NCBI GenBank assembly: GCA_030592835.1
Contig: JAUVIJ010000057.1
Coordinates: 1 to 9,741, forward strand
Direction: 5' to 3'
DNA: 9,741 nt
From: Candidatus Cloacimonadota bacterium
GTDB lineage: Bacteria > Cloacimonadota > Cloacimonadia > Cloacimonadales > TCS61
The notes under the pieces are model-generated. The model was not told where the DNA came from, did no database searches, and saw only the letters and a list, made by a program, of their open reading frames with translations. The stretch's first letter is position 1, and each line of letters starts with the position of its first letter. The position numbers and the translations under genes were made by a program. Positions 6,877 through 9,741 of the stretch are shown here, in pieces.

Positions 6877-8634
6877 ATGGCAGGAAGAGAACATTGGTCC
6901 AGTAGACAGGCTTTTATATTAGCAGCCATAGGTTCTGCGATCGGTCTTGGTAATATCTGGAGATTTCCTTTCAAATGTTATGAAAATGGTGGGGGAGCTT
7001 TTCTGGTCGCTTATCTTATTGCCATGTTGTCCGCAGGTATTCCACTACTTATTCTGGAGTTAAGCATAGGACACCGTTATAAAGCCGCTGCACCTATTAC
7101 TTTCTCCAGAATAAAGAAAAAATTTGAGTGGATCGGCTGGTGGGCTGTACTTGTAGGTTTCATAATAACTACATACTATGCAGTGATCATGGCCTGGGGT
7201 TTGAATTACTTTGTCAACTCCTGGACCTTGAAATGGGGTGCAGACACAAGTAATTTTTTCTATAACAATTTTTTGAAACTCACTGATGGACCCTTTACCA
7301 TTGGAGGAATACAAATGACCATTCTCGTTGCTCTTATGGTAGCCTGGGTTCTGATTATTCTCTCGATCTGGAAAGGCGCTAAAACGGTTTCTAAAGTAGT
7401 ATATGTAACAGTGTTCTTACCCTGGCTGTTATTGATTGTTTTTGTCATCAGAGGAGTTATGCTACCGGGCTCAATGCAGGGGCTGATCTATTACTTGCAA
7501 CCGCATTTCGAAATGCTTGCCGATCCCGGAGTTTGGATATCTGCCTACAGCCAGGTATTTTATTCCCTTTCTATCGGATTCGGGATCATGATCGCTTACG
7601 CCAGTTTTCTACCTCGGGATTCTGATATTATCAACAGCTCGATGATTATAGCTCTGAGTGATGGAGCAACTGCTTTTATCGGAGGTTTTGGCGTATTTGG
7701 AGCATTAGGTTATTATGCGAATATAACCGGTCAACCGGTGGCAGATGTTTTAAAAGGTGGACCGGGGCTGACCTTTGTCACTTATCCTGAAATAATCAAT
7801 CATCTACCTTTTTCCCAAATATTTGGAATTCTCTTCTTTGTCATGTTGCTTACTCTAGCTGTCGATTCTGCTTTCTCCCTGGTAGAGGCGGTTGCAGCTT
7901 CCATGAGGGATAAGTTCGGGTGGGGACATATTAAATCCAATTTCCTTGTGGGAGGTGCAGCATTCATTATCGGCATTATCTTTACGACCGGGGCAGGTCT
8001 TTACTGGCTCGATATCGTTGATAAATGGGTGGAAACCTTTGGAATAACGGCAGTGGTTCTGGTGGAATCGCTGATCCTGGGCTGGTTTTATAAATTGAAT
8101 AACTTAAGGGAATATGCAAATATATATTCGGAAGTTAAAATAGGAAAGTGGTGGATATTCCTGATCAAATACCTTGTACCGATTGTTATTTCAGTACTGA
8201 TAATTACTGAAACAATTTCCCTGATCAGAGACGGTTACGGAGATTATCCTTTGAAAGCTCTTCTGATCGCAGGATGGGGTATTGCTCTGCTTCTGCCGAT
8301 CTGTGCCATTTTAATTGCCAATATGAGAAAAACTAGTATAGAACAGGAATCGAAGATTATAATTCCAAAAACTAGTTTTAGAGGAAATATCGGATACAAA
8401 AGACTCTCCCGTTATTTCGTTACTTTACTTATATTAGGAATAATATTGCTGACGATCCTTATTCTCAACAACTTCATAACCAGATTCGATAATCTGGTCA
8501 CAATTGGGATTGCGGTGTATATCTTCCTGGCTCTGATTGGGGGAGCGGTGTATTTTACAATTATTTCAATTAAGGACAGTGACGATCGTATTTGCTGGAG
8601 TAAAGAAGCTTTTCCGGCTGATGGAGAGGAATGA
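6877..8634 (+). CDS. Sodium-dependent transporter, NSS/SNF (LeuT) family
   Basis: This inner-membrane protein probably imports an amino acid or similar small amine with sodium. It has 585 residues and about 14 hydrophobic segments, two more than the 12 of LeuT, the extras at about 512-533 and 540-564. TM1 carries the family signature GSAIGLGNIWRFP (19-31), then ENGGGAF (36-42). TM6 has the unwound motif SLSIGFG (230-236) with YASF (241-244). By eye alignment to LeuT, Gly at position 23 fits amino acid rather than monoamine substrates; D330 and S331 in TM8 match the Na2 site, with Asp as in eukaryotic members. D262 falls at LeuT Asn286 (Na1) and A266 at Glu290, the chloride-related position, so it probably needs no chloride; this variant also seems common in bacterial SNF proteins. 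The gene follows the DUF4175-like gene closely and overlaps the TPR gene by ATGA, which suggests one operon. The substrate cannot be told from sequence. Confidence 0.94.
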   Translation: MAGREHWSSRQAFILAAIGSAIGLGNIWRFPFKCYENGGGAFLVAYLIAMLSAGIPLLILELSIGHRYKAAAPITFSRIKKKFEWIGWWAVLVGFIITTYYAVIMAWGLNYFVNSWTLKWGADTSNFFYNNFLKLTDGPFTIGGIQMTILVALMVAWVLIILSIWKGAKTVSKVVYVTVFLPWLLLIVFVIRGVMLPGSMQGLIYYLQPHFEMLADPGVWISAYSQVFYSLSIGFGIMIAYASFLPRDSDIINSSMIIALSDGATAFIGGFGVFGALGYYANITGQPVADVLKGGPGLTFVTYPEIINHLPFSQIFGILFFVMLLTLAVDSAFSLVEAVAASMRDKFGWGHIKSNFLVGGAAFIIGIIFTTGAGLYWLDIVDKWVETFGITAVVLVESLILGWFYKLNNLREYANIYSEVKIGKWWIFLIKYLVPIVISVLIITETISLIRDGYGDYPLKALLIAGWGIALLLPICAILIANMRKTSIEQESKIIIPKTSFRGNIGYKRLSRYFVTLLILGIILLTILILNNFITRFDNLVTIGIAVYIFLALIGGAVYFTIISIKDSDDRICWSKEAFPADGEE

Positions 8635-9741
8635 AAAGAATAATAATTTCATTTATTTTGCTAACAGGGCTTCTTTTCGCTCAGCAAAACGACAAAGATA
8701 TCAAGCTGAAACAGGCTGCTAATTTCAGCTCCAGGAAACTGTATAATAAAGCCAATGAGATCTATTTTGAATTGCTGGAGGTTTATCCGGAAGATTACAA
8801 AATCTCGGAAAAGCTGATCAATAATCTGTTAATTATGACCAAACAGGAGAAGGCAACTGAGATTCTTGAAGCTGCTAAAGGAAATTTTCCCGCTATTGAT
8901 TATACTAAGAACAAGATATATATAGATCTATCATTACGTAATATTGAACAAGCTTTCCAACTTGCTGAAAAATATCTGCAGGTCAATTCCGGAAAAATAA
9001 ATGATTACAGGATCCTTGCTATTGCTTTCGAAAGGTATCGGGAATATGAATATGCTTCCATCATTCATCTGAAAGCGAGAGAGATGAGTGAAGATGAATT
9101 TTTATATGCGAGGGAACTGGCATATGATTACGAAAGAGTGGAGAACTGGTCTCAGGCTGTTCATGAGTATCTGAAACATCTCGATTATAACAAGGGATTT
9201 TTTAACTATATTTACAGTCGCATGCGAAAGATTCTGGAAAATTACCCGGAGAATATTAAGGTTGTTGAGGAATATTCCAGGGAAACTACTAATCCTGTGA
9301 TCCAGGAATTTTATGCTCTCAGTCTGGGAGAAATGGGATTGTTCGAGGAAGCTTTGCAGATCTATTCCAAACTTGATCCTGGTAAACTGGAAGATTTTGC
9401 AGAAAGACAGAAGAAGAACGGAAATCTGGAAATTGCCCTTTCAGCGTATCAGAATTATCTGCTTCAATTAGATCAGCCCTATGAACAGGCAGAGACCAAT
9501 ATCGAGATGGCTATGATCCTGCTCGAGATGAACAACCTGAATGAAGCAAAAAGGATCCTTCTAGAAATCTACGATAATAAGGATCTGGCAAAGAAAAAAT
9601 ATAAATATAAGACATCAGCCAGACGCAAATGCCGGGAGATTCTGGCAGAAATTGCCATTTATGAGGATGAACCCCAGGCAGTTATTCTGCAATATCTGGA
9701 AGAAGCGAAGAAGTTCAGTTTCAACAAGAAAAATCGGGAGG
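8631..9741 (+). CDS. Secreted TPR-repeat protein (partial, N-terminal 370 residues)
   Basis: The frame opens at ATG 8631 inside the transporter's stop (ATGA overlap), with GGAG at 8623-8626, and runs open to the right edge; the C-terminus is missing. Residues 1-17 are a signal peptide (MKRIIISFILLTGLLFA, cleavage before QQND), so the product is periplasmic or outer-membrane associated; no lipobox Cys is present. From about residue 30 onward it is a chain of helical hairpins of the tetratricopeptide type, for example SRKLYNKANEIYFELLEVYP (34-53), ENWSQAVHEYLKHL (171-184), EMGLFEEALQIYSKLDP (234-250), NGNLEIALSAYQNYL (263-277) and NNLNEAKRILLEIY (301-314). TPR arrays bind partner proteins; the partner here is unknown. 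Coupling to the transporter and the nearby large periplasmic DUF4175-like protein make an envelope role likely, but this is inference. No enzymatic domain is visible in the part present. Confidence 0.88.
   Translation, partial: MKRIIISFILLTGLLFAQQNDKDIKLKQAANFSSRKLYNKANEIYFELLEVYPEDYKISEKLINNLLIMTKQEKATEILEAAKGNFPAIDYTKNKIYIDLSLRNIEQAFQLAEKYLQVNSGKINDYRILAIAFERYREYEYASIIHLKAREMSEDEFLYARELAYDYERVENWSQAVHEYLKHLDYNKGFFNYIYSRMRKILENYPENIKVVEEYSRETTNPVIQEFYALSLGEMGLFEEALQIYSKLDPGKLEDFAERQKKNGNLEIALSAYQNYLLQLDQPYEQAETNIEMAMILLEMNNLNEAKRILLEIYDNKDLAKKKYKYKTSARRKCREILAEIAIYEDEPQAVILQYLEEAKKFSFNKKNRE

Overview
The window comes from an AT-rich bacterial genome with Shine-Dalgarno-type starts, predicted envelope/periplasmic proteins and anaerobe-type metabolism (an fdhD gene). 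The combination of a large three-TM periplasmic coiled-coil protein of the DUF4175 type, a long NSS/SNF transporter and a divergent secreted TPR protein suggests an uncultured FCB-group lineage (Cloacimonadota-like would fit). This is inference from protein character; no rRNA or other taxonomic marker is present.

Layout. The left part (about 1-1926) is read on the minus strand: a secreted PDZ protein with a BtrH/C39-like domain (1926 to 601), then, after a 131-base gap, fdhD, which is cut by the left window edge. A plausible sigma-70-type promoter lies at about 1994-1965 in front of the PDZ gene. About 600 bases (1979-2574) carry no credible gene. This divergent spacer holds a perfect 15-bp palindrome followed by a GC-rich hairpin, which looks like a dispersed repeat unit, and a pair of 11-bp direct repeats.

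The right part (2575-9741) is read on the plus strand as a tight gene series: a TIGR01212/YhcC-type radical SAM protein, a 1080-residue membrane-anchored DUF4175-like protein, a sodium-dependent neurotransmitter-symporter-family transporter, and a secreted TPR protein that runs off the right edge. Gaps are 72 and about 27 bases, and the last two genes overlap by ATGA. The last three are therefore probably co-transcribed, and the transporter and TPR gene are probably translationally coupled. The radical SAM gene may be the first gene of the same unit.

Two of the six genes are incomplete at the window edges. No tRNA, rRNA, CRISPR array, transposase or prophage gene was seen. I found no clear-cut new defence or mobile system. 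The items most worth following up are the PDZ plus BtrH-like secreted protein, the palindromic repeat, and the DUF4175-transporter-TPR gene set.
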